From Anastatus disparis (taxonomy: Eukaryota; Arthropoda; Insecta; Hymenoptera; Eupelmidae): DNA of 64,000 bases. The notes beneath the pieces are model-generated. The model did not search any database. It was not told the DNA's origin and saw nothing but the letters and a program-made list of their open reading frames with translations. The stretch covers positions 3,291,001 through 3,355,000 of the forward strand of contig JAFFSR010000291.1 of the NCBI GenBank assembly GCA_017163975.1. The letters run 5' to 3'. Positions 47,249 to 60,645 of the stretch are shown piece by piece. Numbering within the stretch: position 1 is the first letter of the stretch; each line of letters begins with the position of its first letter. Made by a program: the position numbers and the translations under genes.

Positions 47249-48274
47249 AAAGAGTATGATAGGATGAGATAGGCGAAATGACACCCCTCGGGGATTTGGA
47301 ATTTGGTTGCATGAATGGTCAACATATATCGAATAATGAATTTTAAGATTTAAACCCCCCCCCCCATTTTCCCCACCTCCAAAAAACGTGTTTTTTCATT
47401 AATTTTGGTTTTTGACATCTTAATTATTATTACCCAGTCTGAAAAAATTTTTACATAATTTTTGCATAAATACCCATAAAAAAATGCTTACCTTGAATTT
47501 TTAACTGGGCGACCTAACCTAAAAAAGTTTTTAAAATCTTAAAATCGCTCTAAAAACTCGCCATTTGAAGGTGTAAAAAAGATATTTGGTAAAAAGTTTT
47601 GAAAAAATGATCTTAAAATGTAAGATTTTTTTCAGATTTGTCGAAGTGGTGCGCTATATCTAAAAGACGAAAAAACTACTTTTTTAACGGTTTATGAGTT
47701 TTTTTTTTTGCCACTTACGCCTCACTGAAGCTAATTTTAATAGATCTGATAGCATTTTTATATTCTGCGGTAAAAAATACGTCGAAAATATGTACTATAC
47801 TTGTTAAAAATATTTTTATACTATTTACTAGAAATCGAAAACGAAAAAGTAGTCTGCTTTAAGCATGTCAGAAGTACTATCTTTTCTTCTATGGTGTTTG
47901 AATAGCCATTTGTAATCTTCTTATCATTGAATTATACATATTTTTTGTGTATTTTTTCCTGTAGAATGTAGTGGTGCCATAAGTTTTACTTTAACTAGCT
48001 TATGGAAGGGTCCAAAGAGCAAAAGGTAGTCTTTTCCGATTTTTTCAAAAGTTTTCGCTGTATCTAATGTTAAAATGAAAAGATTTTTTTTTAGTAAATG
48101 GTTAATACTCTCTACACATTAACCTTATAGATGACACAAACTAATTTTTTTTGTAATAAAGTCAGAAATGAAATGGTAATAGATTAATTGTAGTAAGTAA
48201 TTAATTTTTTATAAATAAGATCTTAAAGTTTTATCAATTGCAGGAAATTATATAAAATTAAAATGTGTATGCAA

Positions 48275-48276
<2 letters not shown>

Positions 48277-48326
<50 letters not shown>
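48277..48326. repeat. (AT)n microsatellite
   Basis: About 50 bp of AT inside E2. Confidence 0.95.
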
Positions 48327-48332
<6 letters not shown>

Positions 48333-48566
48333 GAAAGAAAAAGACTTTTATAGAAAATTTTATCTTATATGAGAAAAAAAGGTTGTATGATTTTTTGTAT
48401 ATGATTATTATTAGTAATTATTTATCATTAGTAATCATAGATGATCATTAATTTTATTTAATTGTACAAACTTTAATGATATATTATCTTCTCACAAAAT
48501 AATGGACTTTCTGATGAGGAAAAATTCGAATAATTTCATATTTTTTGTTCGGAAGATTGGAACTCT

Positions 48567-48787
48567 GGCTCGAATTCATAAACGTGACTTGAGTATTGAG
48601 TATAACTTTAAACTTATGTATCGTTACTTGAGTAACAGCTGTTACTTCAATTAAATATTACATCTTTATCAACGAGTATTTTATCTGTGTGATTAACACT
48701 CTATTGAAGTAAAAGCTGATACTCAAGTAACGATACGTAAGTTTCAAGTTATGCTCAATACTCAAATTACGTCTATGAAATCAAGCC
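48567..48787. mobile_element. 221-bp fold-back with GGCTCGAATTCATAAACG end
   Basis: The halves pair through GACTTGAGTATTGAG, CGTTACTTGAGTA and ACTTCAAT on the left and their inverses on the right. It shares its terminal motif with 15724-15901 and 15334-15498 in E1. Confidence 0.8.
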
Positions 48788-49010
48788 TACGATCGTTGTT
48801 TAGAAAATTGAACTTGAGATTGTAGCGCTAGCTCGTAAAAGCTGCAGAAAACTAACGTTCTTTGCTAAGAGAATTGTCCCAAACAGCGCAGTTGTGGGAC
48901 CTGTCTATACAAGTTGTAGACAGACGTACCCTTATATAGATCAGGTGAACTAGCAGAACGTAAATATCTTTCTGTTAGTAACAAACTTTTTTGTTTCATT
49001 CTGATTTTAT
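48788..49010. other. Spacer with a small hairpin
   Basis: TGTCTATACAAGTTGTAGACA at about 48902-48922 forms a short stem. No gene. Confidence 0.4.
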
Positions 49011-49440
49011 CGCTTAAAACTTCATTGTTGTATTGACGTTGCTCTTCGCATAAATATATTTTAAAGTATATTGAAAATTATTCAACTCCGACAAATTAGT
49101 TATCATCACTTAATATCTTGTTTTTAAATGTATATATTACAGTGTGAAACTTTTTAGTTTATAGTATGTAATGTAAATATTTCAAAAATATATTTGAATT
49201 TCTAATTTTACAATTATATATAATTATTTATGTACGCTTAAAACTTTATTGTTGTATTGACGTTGCTCTTCGCATAAATATATTTTAAAGTAAATTGAAA
49301 ATTATTTAACTCCGACAAATTAGCTATCATCACTTAATATCTTATTTTTAAATGTGTGTATTACAGTGTGAAATTTTTTAGTTTATAGTATGTAATGTGA
49401 ATATTTCAAAAATATATTTTAATTTATAGATTAACATTTA
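49011..49440. repeat. 224-bp direct duplication, two copies
   Basis: CGCTTAAAACTT(C/T)ATTGTTGTATTG starts copies at 49011 and 49235, and the copies stay alike through TTACAGTGTGAAA(C/T)TTTTTA. It lies upstream of the Penelope-like frame. Confidence 0.85.
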
Positions 49441-49690
49441 TGTATAAAATGTCAGAATATTGTATAAAGTTTGTCAAAGTATAGTTAAATTCGTGTATTA
49501 ATAATATATTATAAAACCAGTTTTTTTAATAACTATTTAATTAATATTTATTTGATTGCAGTATAAAATATTCTTTTTTTTTAAGCAATAATTTAATTTT
49601 ATAAATATCGAACTCAAATCATATACTTTGTTCATTTCTATTAAAAAATACATAATTATATAATTTCATAAAAAATAAAACACCAAAACC

Positions 49691-51601
49691 TTGGATGATG
49701 AACTTGGTAGTATTAGTAACAATATTCAAGGTGGCAACTTTGACTTTGAATCTAACAGAAAATTAAAAGAAAATTTGACGAAAACCTTTTCGAAATATAT
49801 TACTTTTAATAACAATAAGAAAATTGACGTAGTTGACAGTCTTATAAATAATGCCATAACAGACACGAAGGATTTTCTTAAAAATAGCAGTGACTTATTC
49901 GTCACTAAAGCTGACAAAGACAATGCTACAGTTGTAATGGATCGTTCTTTTTACTTTAATAAGGTAGAAGAATCTTTAAATGATACTCAGTATTATAAGG
50001 TTCTTAAAAAAAATCCGTTAAACACTCTTATTAAGGACACCGAACTCTTTCTAAAAAAAACTCGATAGTTATAAACTTTTTGACTGCGAATCTACTTTCA
50101 ATATTATTAAAATAGAGAATATAAAGAAATCTCAACTAGCGAAAGCTTATGGTTTAATTAAAGTTCATAAAGAGGGCATGCTGATGCGCTTAATTGTGTC
50201 AGCAATTAACAGTCCAACCTATTCCTTAGATAAATCTATAGCTCTTATTTTTAGAAAGTACGTCCCTAAATCAAAGTATGCGATTTCTAATAGTATTGTT
50301 TTTAAAAATACTGTTAAATGTTTGAAAACGACTAACGATCATAACATGTGCTCCCTCGATGTAGTGTCTTTGTTTACAAATATAAGTTTTGATATTATAA
50401 CTGCTGCAATTGATATTAAATGGAAATTTTTAAAAAGCGTCCTAAGAATAACAAAATTTGAATTTCTGGAAATTATTAAATTTTTATGTAATTCAACGTT
50501 TTTTAAATTTAATAATAAGTTTTATAAACAAATTCTTGGTGCTCCGATGGGTTTTTATATTAGCCCTTGGTTAGCTGAATTTAGTTTAGAGATTATTGAA
50601 ATTAATTGTTTTAAAAAATTAAAAAATTCAGTATTTTACTATGGAAGATATGTGGATAATTGTTTTTTAATTGCGAAAAAAGAAAAAATTAATGAAATAG
50701 TCGATATGTTTAATAAGCAAGATAAGATTTAAAAATTTACTTTGGAAAGAGAAAATGAAACAAAATTAATTTTTTAGATATCACTATTTTTAGAGAAAAG
50801 AATAAGCTAAGTTTTAATTGGTTTAGAAAACCTACTTTTTCAAATACTTATATAAATTATCATTCTCATCATCCCATCTCACAGAAAATTGCATCAGTTT
50901 ATACTTTGGTCGACAAAAACTTATTATTAGCAGATCCTGAATATCAAGGAAGAAATTTTGAGTTTATTTTTGATACTTTAAAGAATAACGACTATCCATT
51001 TGCTTTTGTAGATAAATATGTCAACAAAAGGATCAATAAATTAAATAATATACATAATAATAACATCACTAGACGCGATAATCAAAAGCACTTTAAAAAT
51101 AAGATAGCTGTGTTTCCTTATGTCAAAGGGTTCTATAATTGTTTAAATCAATTTTTTAAGAACACCGATTTCCAAATTGTTTATAAAAACTCTAATAAAC
51201 TTAATTTTGTACAATTAGGGAAGGATAAAAATATAAAAGAAGAGAAAAATAATATTGTTTACAGGATACCATGCGCTGACTGTAATTTTGTATATGTTGG
51301 ACAAAGCTCTCGCATGCTTGTAGAAAGAATTAAGGAGCATAAAAGAAATATTAAAGATCTAGACACACTTTCTGCGCTTGTTTCTCATATGATAAGTTTT
51401 TCGCATAAGATAGATATCGATAGGACAAAGATTGTAGGTAACGAAGCTAATAAGAAAAAGCGAGAATTTATTGAGATGTTAAATATTCACTTTAATGATG
51501 CAACGATGAATTGGATGCTTGATACTCAATTTCTAAAAAATTCATACAAAAGGTTAATTGAAAAGATAAAATACAAGCACAATAACAAACAGTTACATTA
51601 A
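49691..51601 (+). pseudogene. Penelope-like element: RT plus GIY-YIG endonuclease
   Basis: First frame 49691-50068 ends the RT N-terminal region (TKADKDNATVVMDRSFYF). After a shift at about 50065 come AYGLIKVHKEG, RLIVSAINSPTYSLDKS, MCSLDVVSLFTNI (motif A), LGAPMGFYISPWLAEF (motif B) and YYGRYVDNCFL, the catalytic YVDD with the last Asp changed to Asn. After breaks at 50730-50900 the frame from 50906 gives a linker and, at about 51250-51350, IVYRIPCADCNFVYVGQSSR and RIKEHKRNI. This is the GIY-YIG nuclease with the Penelope-type cysteine pair; Gly-Ile-Tyr itself reads as VYV. Penelope-like elements copy their RNA into the target with this RT and nuclease. The Asn substitution and the shifts make this copy inactive. 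Confidence 0.88.
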
Positions 51602-52080
51602 CATCAGTTTTTAAAATAATTTTAAATTCATTAGTTTGCGTCGTTGTGATGAATATTGTTACTATTTTTTATTTTGTTTCGATTTGATTTACTGTCTTTC
51701 TCTTGCCTGTGCTCCTTTTTGCTACAGTTTGTATTCGGCTATATAAGCGCGGTTGCGAATGGTTTACGTGTTTATTGTCTTATTATGCCGCTTGACTGTA
51801 AGTTTTAATCGTTGTTTTGTTGTAACTTATTTTATTTATTATTTATTCAATTATTTCTCATTTGTAACAGGAACTACAATTTGACTTGTCTTTATGACAT
51901 ATATATTTTTTTATTTAGGTAAATAGTGTTTTATTGTTGTAATTGGTTTGACAGTTGAACGTTCCATTTTTAATTTTTGGTTCTGATTGTGATGTTTTTT
52001 GTAATTTCGAAAAAGGGTGCATCCAAAGCACTCAAAACGTAAAAAAATCATCATCGTACTTAATATATAATTTCATGTTG
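51602..52080 (+). other. 3' region of the Penelope-like element
   Basis: Contains a TATATAAG box at 51740-51747 in a GC-richer setting and, at 52015-52040, GGGTGCATCCAAAGCACTCAAAACG. The latter resembles the stem II and downstream core of the hammerhead-type motifs carried by many Penelope-like elements. The CTGATGA half is not intact, so this is at most a degenerate ribozyme. Confidence 0.35.
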
Positions 52081-53899
52081 AATTGAAAACTTTTAGAGTA
52101 TTGGCATAAGATTATTTTAAATTAATTTTTAAGATTTTTTTATTAATTTCTAAATCCGTTATGTAGTAGTAACAAAGTTATAATATTACAAATGTAATAT
52201 TTCAAATTCACATAGTATAAAAACTTAACGATTGGTTAGAATATTTCATTTTTCTCAATATACACTCCAATAAAAATGAAGATTATATAAATATTTATAC
52301 AAATATATCAACTATAACAAAGTGTATTAGAATGTTTCAAAAAGTTACTTTCTGGATTCAACATACAGTTTGACATATTTTGATGTGCTTTCATATATTT
52401 TAGTATTCATTAATAAAATGTAAATAATTTTTTCTTATAATATTGAAAATACTGTGATACATTTTAATAAGACTGGCTATATTTTGAAATATTTTAATAC
52501 ATTTAAATGTATAACTTTATGCATTTTTATACATTTACATGTACATAATCATAATAATTGAAAAGTGTGTTCATATTTTTTAATATGCTTTGATACCCTT
52601 TGGTGCATCTTCATATATTTCAATCGGCTCCATGATTAGATCGATTATTCATTTTAATATATTTAAATTTATTATGAATATATATCAAAATAAAAATTAA
52701 TTTTATAAAATTAACGTCCACAAATTGTTGTTATATGACATAAATTCAAAAGTTAATTAACTTGGTGTAACTTTTTAAAATTTCTTGAAGATCTTACTAG
52801 TTTAGGTCAATCTTAAAAGTAAATAATATGGAAACTTCATTCTGTACATTTAGTTTTAATAAAAATGAATTGATTATTATGATAAGAAAACAAACGTTAA
52901 TGTAAAGTAGTTATTTATTAGACAAGCTTTTGTTAATATTTTAATTGATTTTTTCAGAAGTATAGGCATTCGTAATATTAATACTATATTGTCAATGTTC
53001 TTTTTTTTTAATTTTATTTAATTAAGCTTACCTAAGCCTGAAGAGGATTGTCAATGTTCTTATAAAATCTTTATACTGATAGATATATAAGTAAATTGAC
53101 AATGTACTATTGATATTACTGATTTCTAAACTCCTCAAGAGATCGACCAAAATATTGTCGAAAGTTGAATTTTAATAAAGAATTATTTGATATTGACATC
53201 TGTTTTTTCTGAATCCTAATAATCAATTAATTTTTATCTAAACACCAATATAGAAAGAATTAATAAATAAAACTTAAATAACATTTTCACAATAATTAAA
53301 TTATCTTAAGGGAATGTTAACGTAAAATAGTTTTTAATAAAAGAAATTCCAAAGACATGTTTTTGAATGAAATTATTAATAGATGGTATCAAAAGTTTTT
53401 AAATAAGTTAAATTTCTACATGAAAAATTGACTTCAGCTGACTCTATTGAGCAAAGATGATGAAAAGATTTTAATATTCTAAAAGGTATGTTATTATTAT
53501 TCGAACATTCACATTTTAGTCATATGGATATACTATCATAATCCAACTGTAATGCACATATCCGAAGATAATATGAATTTTGCAAAAGATAATTGTAAAA
53601 TGAAACAAGATCAAAAAATGTAAAATGTAACAAAATAAAAAATTTAAAGTTAAATATTTCTTATGCATTAATTTAAATAAGATATTAGGACAGTTGTAAG
53701 ACTTTGTTCCTAAGTTAGTTTTATAATGAGTTTAATAGTAAATCCGTACATCTGTATTGTAGAGGTTCAAATTATAATGAACCGTTTATTTTAAAATCTA
53801 TTCACCACCTTGGCTCATTAAAGTCTTCTAAACTCCATTTTTTATATATAAAAATCCATGAGCGATACACTTTTCATACATTTATTTAAATTAATTTTT
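52081..53899. other. AT-rich E2 interior, no gene
   Basis: About 1.8 kb without supported frames. Repeated soft phrases such as ATATTTTAATA and TACATTTA occur but I cannot define a period. Immediately before the transposase ATG the sequence reads ...GATTTAACAG, a possible splice acceptor. Confidence 0.4.
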
Positions 53900-53919
53900 G
53901 ATTTAACAGAACAAATGCG

Positions 53920-56169
53920 ATGGAAAACATGAATTATGAGCCACCATCTAAAAAACCAACTTTAAAATCCAACAACAGTAAATGTGTTCGATGCCGAAAA
54001 TTCATTCGTAAAACAAGTCGCTACTCCCAATCCTTTGATGAACGTCAAAAGGCTATTGAATTCTATGAAAAATATCATTTCTATGTTCAGATTGGAGACG
54101 TGATTTGTATCCAATGTAAAAATCAATTAAGCCTTCTTGAGAGTAGAAGAAATCGGTTACTTCCAAATGTACAAGTACCGCCGTTGCAGGAGATAACTGA
54201 AAATATTGACAATGATGATAACCCACCTAATGATACATCGTATTCTAATGAAACATCTGAATCAAGTCAACCTTGTATATTATCAAGTAATAGTTCCTCT
54301 CAAAATACAACACCAGCAACTAGTCAGAACTTTACTGATTCCTCAGACGGTCAAATCTCTAGTGATTATTCAATTTATGAACCATCTGTTAAACCAAACA
54401 CTGAATATGTTCATATGTACATTCCCAGAGTAAGCATAAGTCACAGATACTGTTTTATATGTAAATCTGTAAACAATATTCAAAATGTGCCTATTGAAGC
54501 TCGTATCCAAGTGTTTGTTACCAGAAAAATTTTTATACCTAATAAAAATAAATGTTGTAAGATTCATCTAATAAAGAATAGATTTTATCAAGATGAAGTC
54601 TTGCAACTGAATATTTTTTCAAAGGAATCCGTTATTCAAGTTTCAGAACTTTCACTATTTATGAACAAGATATCAGATAACATGAATCCACAGCTTCATG
54701 ACCAAATTGGAAATTTTCAAGTTTCGGAAGAACGCGTAAAAGCTCTCACTGGCCACACGTGGGATGATATTCTCCAGCTGCGCAATAAAATAAGTACCAT
54801 GAGATCTACTGAAACACAAAATTTAACGCAAGCGTTGGTACTTTTTTTATTTAAGATGAGATCTGGTAACTCCAATAAATGTATCTCTGCAATTTTTGGC
54901 ATTGAAGAATATATAGTACAAAATTCCATGGCTTCCGTACTCAACTGTTTTGAAAACGAAATTTTGCCAAAACATTTTGGGATCAAAGCTTATTCTCGGG
55001 AATTCCTCCTTACCTAAACAGCTGAAGTAGCGAAAATGCTTTATAGTGTAGACAATAAATTAGCCTTGATCTGTGACGGAACCTATTTACACCATCAAAA
55101 AAGCAGCAACAATGCTTACCAATGAAAATCGTATTCAGGACAAAAAAAAACTTCTCTATGCAAGCCATTTACAATTTGCACAACAAACGGTTATACTGTG
55201 GATTGTGCTGGACCTTACACTGCAAATTATAACGATGCTAAAATATTGAAAACTATATTAAAGCAACCTGATGGATTAAATGAGATTCTTCAAAAACAAG
55301 ATATTTTTATTCTTGATCAAGGATTTCGAGATGTAGTGGATTTTTTGAGCGAACGGGAATTTACTGTCTTAATGCCCGCTTTAAAAGGTAATAGACCTCA
55401 ACTTACCACTGAAGAATCTAATGTGTCTCGTCTAGTGACTAAACTTAGATGGGTGGTTGAAGTGATACATGTAATAATCGGCCAAAAGTATAAGCTACTT
55501 CACCATCAATTCCACAATAATCTTCTTCCAAGAGCCGGATTATTCTGTAAGATTGCTTGCTTTTTGCAAAACACGTTTGGCAAGAGATTGAATTCCGATG
55601 CAGAAAATCTGGTAAAAATTATCTAAAGAATCAACTTCATGAAAAATGTTCAAAATACTTTGGCGCTTGAAGTCCATGATAACAATTGGAATCGAAAGAC
55701 CGTACCTTTTCAGCAGTTATCATCGGAGGAAATACTTGACTTTCCTGAAATGACGTTAAAAGATCTTAAAGTTTTCTTTACTGGTACTTATCAGTTATCG
55801 CAATCAGTTTCCTATTTGGCAGAAATTCTAGAAGATGACGGTTCATTATTGTTCAGCTATTCAAAAGAACAGCCAGATATTGTAAGATTTGAGGTTCAAT
55901 CGAGGCACATCAGAAGAAAAAAGTATAAATGTTATATACAGTACTGCTCAAAAACATTCGGCATCAATGGCATTAAGAGATATTGTTGCAATTGTGCAAA
56001 CGGGAACAGAACAATTGGGTGCTGCTCCCATCTAGCAGCTATTATTTTTTATTTAAGTTACGTAAGATACTTTTCTCGTATATTTGGACCAGCTGAAGTC
56101 TTAACTGCACTCTTCGATGTACAACAAATCGAGCCCGTAATAGAAGAAAACAGTGAAGATCAAGACTGA
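53920..56169 (+). pseudogene. E2 DDE_Tnp_4 transposase with C-terminal SWIM finger
   Basis: A single frame of about 749 codons from the ATG to TGA at 56167-56169, broken by in-frame stops at 55015 (TAA), 55123 (TGA) and 55624 (TAA). Order: CVRC and CIQC cysteine pairs (residues about 24-70), a Ser/Asn-rich linker, a CFIC zinc pair (about 180), a helical region with LVLFLFKMRSGNSNKCIS (about 308-325), then the DDE core. Its acidic residues are Asp at 55075 (LICDGTY), Asp at 55315 (ILDQGFRD) and Glu at 55459 (RWVVEV). A SWIM-type finger follows at about 55980-56035 (CNCANGNRTIGCCSH). AATAAA lies at 56219-56224, 50 nt after the stop. It would cut and join DNA at the E2 ends. The core matches DDE_Tnp_4 proteins of ISL2EU or PIF/Harbinger type. 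Apart from the stops the core looks intact, so inactivation may be recent. Confidence 0.87.
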
Positions 56170-56218
56170 ATCAATATTCACAAATAATGAGTAAATATTA
56201 ATAAATATTGTTATAATG

Positions 56219-56224
56219 AATAAA
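56219..56224 (+). terminator. Poly(A) signal of the E2 transposase
   Basis: AATAAA 50 nt downstream of the final stop codon, at the usual distance for a short 3' untranslated region. Confidence 0.55.
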
Positions 56225-56514
56225 AAAAATTATGTATTATATTTACTGTTTTTATTATTCTTCTACAATGCATGCAACGTAATGATTTCCTTGATATCAA
56301 AAGTGATAACTTTTTTATACAAAACTCTTTTTTAATTCTTAATTGATTATTAAATATATATCATTGCTTTTATGTACAATATTTTTTTATTTGATTTTCT
56401 ACAATTACAGAATAAAAATAACGAAAAGTTCTATATAATTTTTAATACTTTCTTTACAAAAATAATTGTTTATCTAAAAATAATTAATTCAAATATAAAA
56501 CTAATATATTATCT
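56225..56514. other. AT-rich spacer before the right E2 arm
   Basis: No gene or repeat. Confidence 0.4.
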
Positions 56515-57346
56515 GTTCATTTGAAGATTGGATACAGCGAAAACTTTTGAAAAAATCGGAAAAGACTATCTTTTGCTCTTTGGACCCTTCCATAAGCTAG
56601 TCAAAGTAAAACTTATGGCACCACTACATTCTACAGAAAAAAATACACAAAAAATATGTATAATTCAATGATAAGAAGATTACAAATGGCTATTCAAACA
56701 CCATAGAAGAAAAGATAGTACTTCTGACATGCTTAAAGCGGACTACTTTTTCGTTTTCGATTTCTAGTAAATAGTATAAAAATATTTTTAACAAGTATAG
56801 TACATATTTTCGACGTATTTTTTACGGCAGAATTTGAAAATGCTATCAGATCTATTAAAATTAGCTTCAGTGAGGCGTAAGTGGCAAAAAAAAACTCAAA
56901 AACTGTTAAAAAAGTAGTTTTTTCGACTTTTAGATATGGCGCACCACTTCGACGTATCTGAAAAAAATCTAACATTTTAAGATCATTTTTTCAAAACTTT
57001 TTACTAAATATCTTTTTTACACCTTCAAATGGCGAGTTTTTAGAGCGATTTTAAGATTTTAGAAACTTTTTTAGGTTAGGTCACCCAGTTAAAAATTCAA
57101 GGTAAGCATTTTTTTTATGGATAATTATGCAAAAATTATGTGAAAATTTTTCCAGACTAGGTAATAATAATTAAGGTGTCGAAAACCAAAATTAATGAAA
57201 AAACACGTTTTTTGGAGGTGAGGGAATGGGGAGGGGGGGTTGATAATCTTAAAATTCATTATTCGATATATGTTGACCATTCATGCAACCAAATTCCTAA
57301 TTCCCGAGGGGTGTCATTTCGCCTCTCTTATCCTATCATACTCTTT

Positions 57347-58016
57347 GTACTGACAAAAAGTATTAATAAAATTAATATTAATTATATATTTATTTAGATA
57401 GTACTGTCAATAATATCTTACAATTAATAATTTATAATATAAATTAAATAATAAAAAATGTATGGTATTACGGTGCGTTGGTTTTTTTTTATAATTATAT
57501 AAAATCAATATAATAATTTTAAGTTATTTTAAGACATGTTAAAATTAATTAAAATTATTCCATTTTTTTATACAATTATTTAAAATAAAAAACCATGGTT
57601 CGCTTCACCTGTAGCCCTACACAACCATGAGAGTTTATATTCCTTCCTCTTTGTACTATAGACTCTATTTACAATCTATCCTCCACCATCAGTATTACAT
57701 ATTTAAACAGAGTTTTAAAAGTCATTTTATTATTTGTACAACTTGTTATTATATTATTGCTATATAACAATTTTCCAATTAATATTTATCTCTTTTAAAT
57801 CTTTGTTTAAGTATATTTATTAGAATAATTATTATAACTTGATATTTTTTAATTAAATATTATTGTAACATGTCTTACAATAATATAGAACAGAAATTTT
57901 AAAAAAATATAATTATTCTAAATTTAAAGTTTAATACCTAATTGAACTCTATGTTTTTTAATATTATTATAATTTAAAATTTTTCAATTTATTCTGATTA
58001 TAATACATATTATATT
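57347..58016. other. Spacer between E2 and the second LINE
   Basis: Extremely AT-rich except for a patch at 57590-57700. No gene recognised. Confidence 0.4.
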
Positions 58017-60645
58017 GGCCTAAGTGAATATAATATGTATTATAATCATAGTAATTTAAATGAGTCTGATGGTGTGGTCGTGTATGTACACAGGGGAGTG
58101 AATCAAACTACTGAAATAGTTGAAATTGACAAATTAAAGATATTAAATACTTCGGTTAAACTTAATAATAACAGTTCTATTTAAATATCATCTCTATATA
58201 GATCTCATGAATTAAAAAATACAGAATTTATCTTGAATTTAAAGAACTATCTATAACTAAAAAAGAATGTTAAAAATCACCTAATAATTGGTGATTATAA
58301 TATAAACATACTGGAAAATAATAACATTAATTTAGACTTTTTAAACAATTTTCTAGAAAAAGGTTTTTTCCCTGGTTTTATGTGCACGACTAGGCCATGT
58401 AATTTGACTGCTGAAGGTGGATCATGTATTGACAACATTTATATCAAAATTGAATCTATTAGTGCTAAAACTTTCAAGTTAAATATACCTATAACTGATC
58501 ATTTCCCACTTTTTGTTAAAATTAAAAAGAACCTTAAAAAGGTAGAAAAAAATAAGTCTGAAAGTAAATATATTTTAAATTATAAAAAACTAATTAATGT
58601 AGTTGGAAATGTTGATTGGTCTAGATATGAGTCAATGGATGATCCTAATGAAGCCATAAATTTAATGATAAGAGAGATTCAAAACTGTATTGAAATATCT
58701 AAAACTAGAAAAGATATAAACTATAAAAATTTACCCAGAAAAGAATGGATGACTGTTTCCATTATCAAATCATGTAAGAAAAAAAGAAAAACTTAATAAA
58801 GAACTTAAAAAAAATCTAAACAATGAGGAATTAAAGTTTAAATATAAGAATCATATTAAAGTACTTGATAAGATAATAAAAAATGCCAAAATAAATTATG
58901 ACAAATTCAATATTCAACAAAATTATAATAACACTAGAAAATTGTGGACAGTAATAAATTCTAAAATTGGCAGAAAGAAGAAGGAAAATGTTATGATAAG
59001 TAAATTAATAAATAGTAATAATGAAGTAATTACTGAAAGAAAAGAGATCGGTAATGCCATGAATGCTCACTACTGTACAGTAGGTGAGAAAATGAGTAAA
59101 AAAATCAAAATAGCAAATAAAAAATCAATTAAATTACCTCCAATGAATTTAAAATTAATTTTTTTACAACCAACAAATAATTATGAAGTGCAAAAAATAA
59201 TTGAACAACTAAAAGATAAAAATGGAGGCATTGACAAAATAAGTGCTAAAGTACTTAAACTGATATCTCATTACATTGATGGTGCTATGGCAAGCATTTT
59301 TAATAATTGTATAGATAAATCGGTGTGGCCTGATGCACTTAAAGCTGCTGAGGTGGTCCCGATTTATAAATCTGGATAAAAGCAAGACATGTGCAATTAC
59401 AGACCTATATCTTTAATATCAAATATCGAAAAAATTTTTGAAAAAATTATTTTTAACAGAATTTATGATTTTATATTTAAAAATAATCTATTGAGTACAA
59501 AACAATTTGGATTTATAAAAAATGTTGGAACTAAAGATGCCTTGAGTTTCATTACAAAAATGATATATGAGAACCTTGATAAAAGCTCTCCTATTACAAT
59601 AACGTTCTTAGATCTTGCGAAAGTTTTCGACACTGTTAATCATGATATCTTGTTGGATAAAATGTATGCATATGGCATTAGAGGAAAGGCACAAGTTTTA
59701 ATTAAAAATTATTTGAATAATAGAATGCAAAAAGTGAGATTGGAACAATTTGAAAGTAATTTTGAAATTATAAATACAGGAGTTCCACAAGGAACAATTC
59801 TGGGACCTCTTCTTTTCATAAAATATGTTAACGATCTTTTAACTGACATGCCAAATGATACCATAATGTCGTATGCTGATGATACAGCATTGATAGCTAC
59901 TGGCAATACTTGGAAAGAAGCTGAATATAATACGAACAAATATCTTGAGAAAGTGTCAGAATGGTTAGCATTAAACAAACTAACTCTAAATGTTAATAAA
60001 ATAGTATACATTAGCTTCGGGAATTATTGTGATAGCGTGCCAACAAATTTTGTATTAAAAATAAATAACAATAGACTAAACAGAGTGAGTAGTTGTAAAT
60101 ACCTTGGTATTATGTTTGATTACAATATGAAATGGAATGAACATATTAATTATATAATAAAGAAAACAAGATACTCAATTTTCATCTTTTATAAAATATC
60201 AGGTTATTTAATAACAAAAATTTTAATTATGATATATTATGCTCTTTTTTATAGCATTGTAAGCTACGGCATATTTGCATGGGGAGGAGCCTACAAAAAT
60301 AATTTGGATTTACTTCAAAAAGTACAGAATGGATTATTAAAATTAATTTTTTTAAATAATTTTGTTCAGAGAAAACCCATGACCTTGCATCAGCTGTCCT
60401 CACTTGAAAGTCTCAAGTATTACTATAATGATCTTAAAAATATCTACATTAACTCAGTTAGTAAAACTAGGCATAAAATTATACCACTGCCAAGGGTACG
60501 AAAGCCTGTAAGTGACAAGAGTAGCTTCATAAAAGCAATAAAAATTTTTAATCAACTGACAAATAATTTAAAAGTTTTAGATGTAATTAAAAAATCCTCT
60601 AATGAGAAATTAAAAGAGTGGATATATCAAAATATATTGTTATAA
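58017..60645 (+). pseudogene. Non-LTR retrotransposon (LINE): endonuclease and RT
   Basis: Begins within an APE-type endonuclease: SDGVVVYVHRG, HLIIGDYNINIL and ITDHFPLFVKI, with stops between them. After a shift at about 58795 one frame (58942-60645) runs through a linker and RT, broken only by TAA at 59377. RT landmarks: CNYRPISLISNIEKIFEK, TFLDLAKVFDTVNHD (motif A), NTGVPQGTILGPLLF (motif B), IMSYADDTALIA (motif C) and CKYLGIMFDYNMKWNEH. The thumb and C-terminal region (SYGIFAWGGAYKNN) follows and the frame ends at 60645. The N-terminal part of the endonuclease and any ORF1 are missing, the typical 5' truncation. The style fits the Jockey/CR1 superfamily; the clade is not resolved. It differs in sequence from the LINE at 45482-46870. 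Confidence 0.88.

Larger units (their letters stand above)
47249..57346 (+). mobile_element. E2: 10.1-kb DDE/SWIM transposon with 832-bp TIRs
   Basis: Arms 47249-48080 and 56515-57346 are inverted copies of equal length. The ends read AAAGAGTATGATAGGAT inward and align with E1 ends: AAAG, TAT, AG, AT, AG, ATAG, GAAAT and CCCCTC occur in the same order. Inside lie a small fold-back, a (TA)n tract, a Penelope-like insertion and a plus-strand transposase. No clear target duplication. Confidence 0.8.

Noticed and set aside
59709..60011. 100-codon minus-strand frame
   Set aside because: Antisense of the LINE reverse transcriptase.
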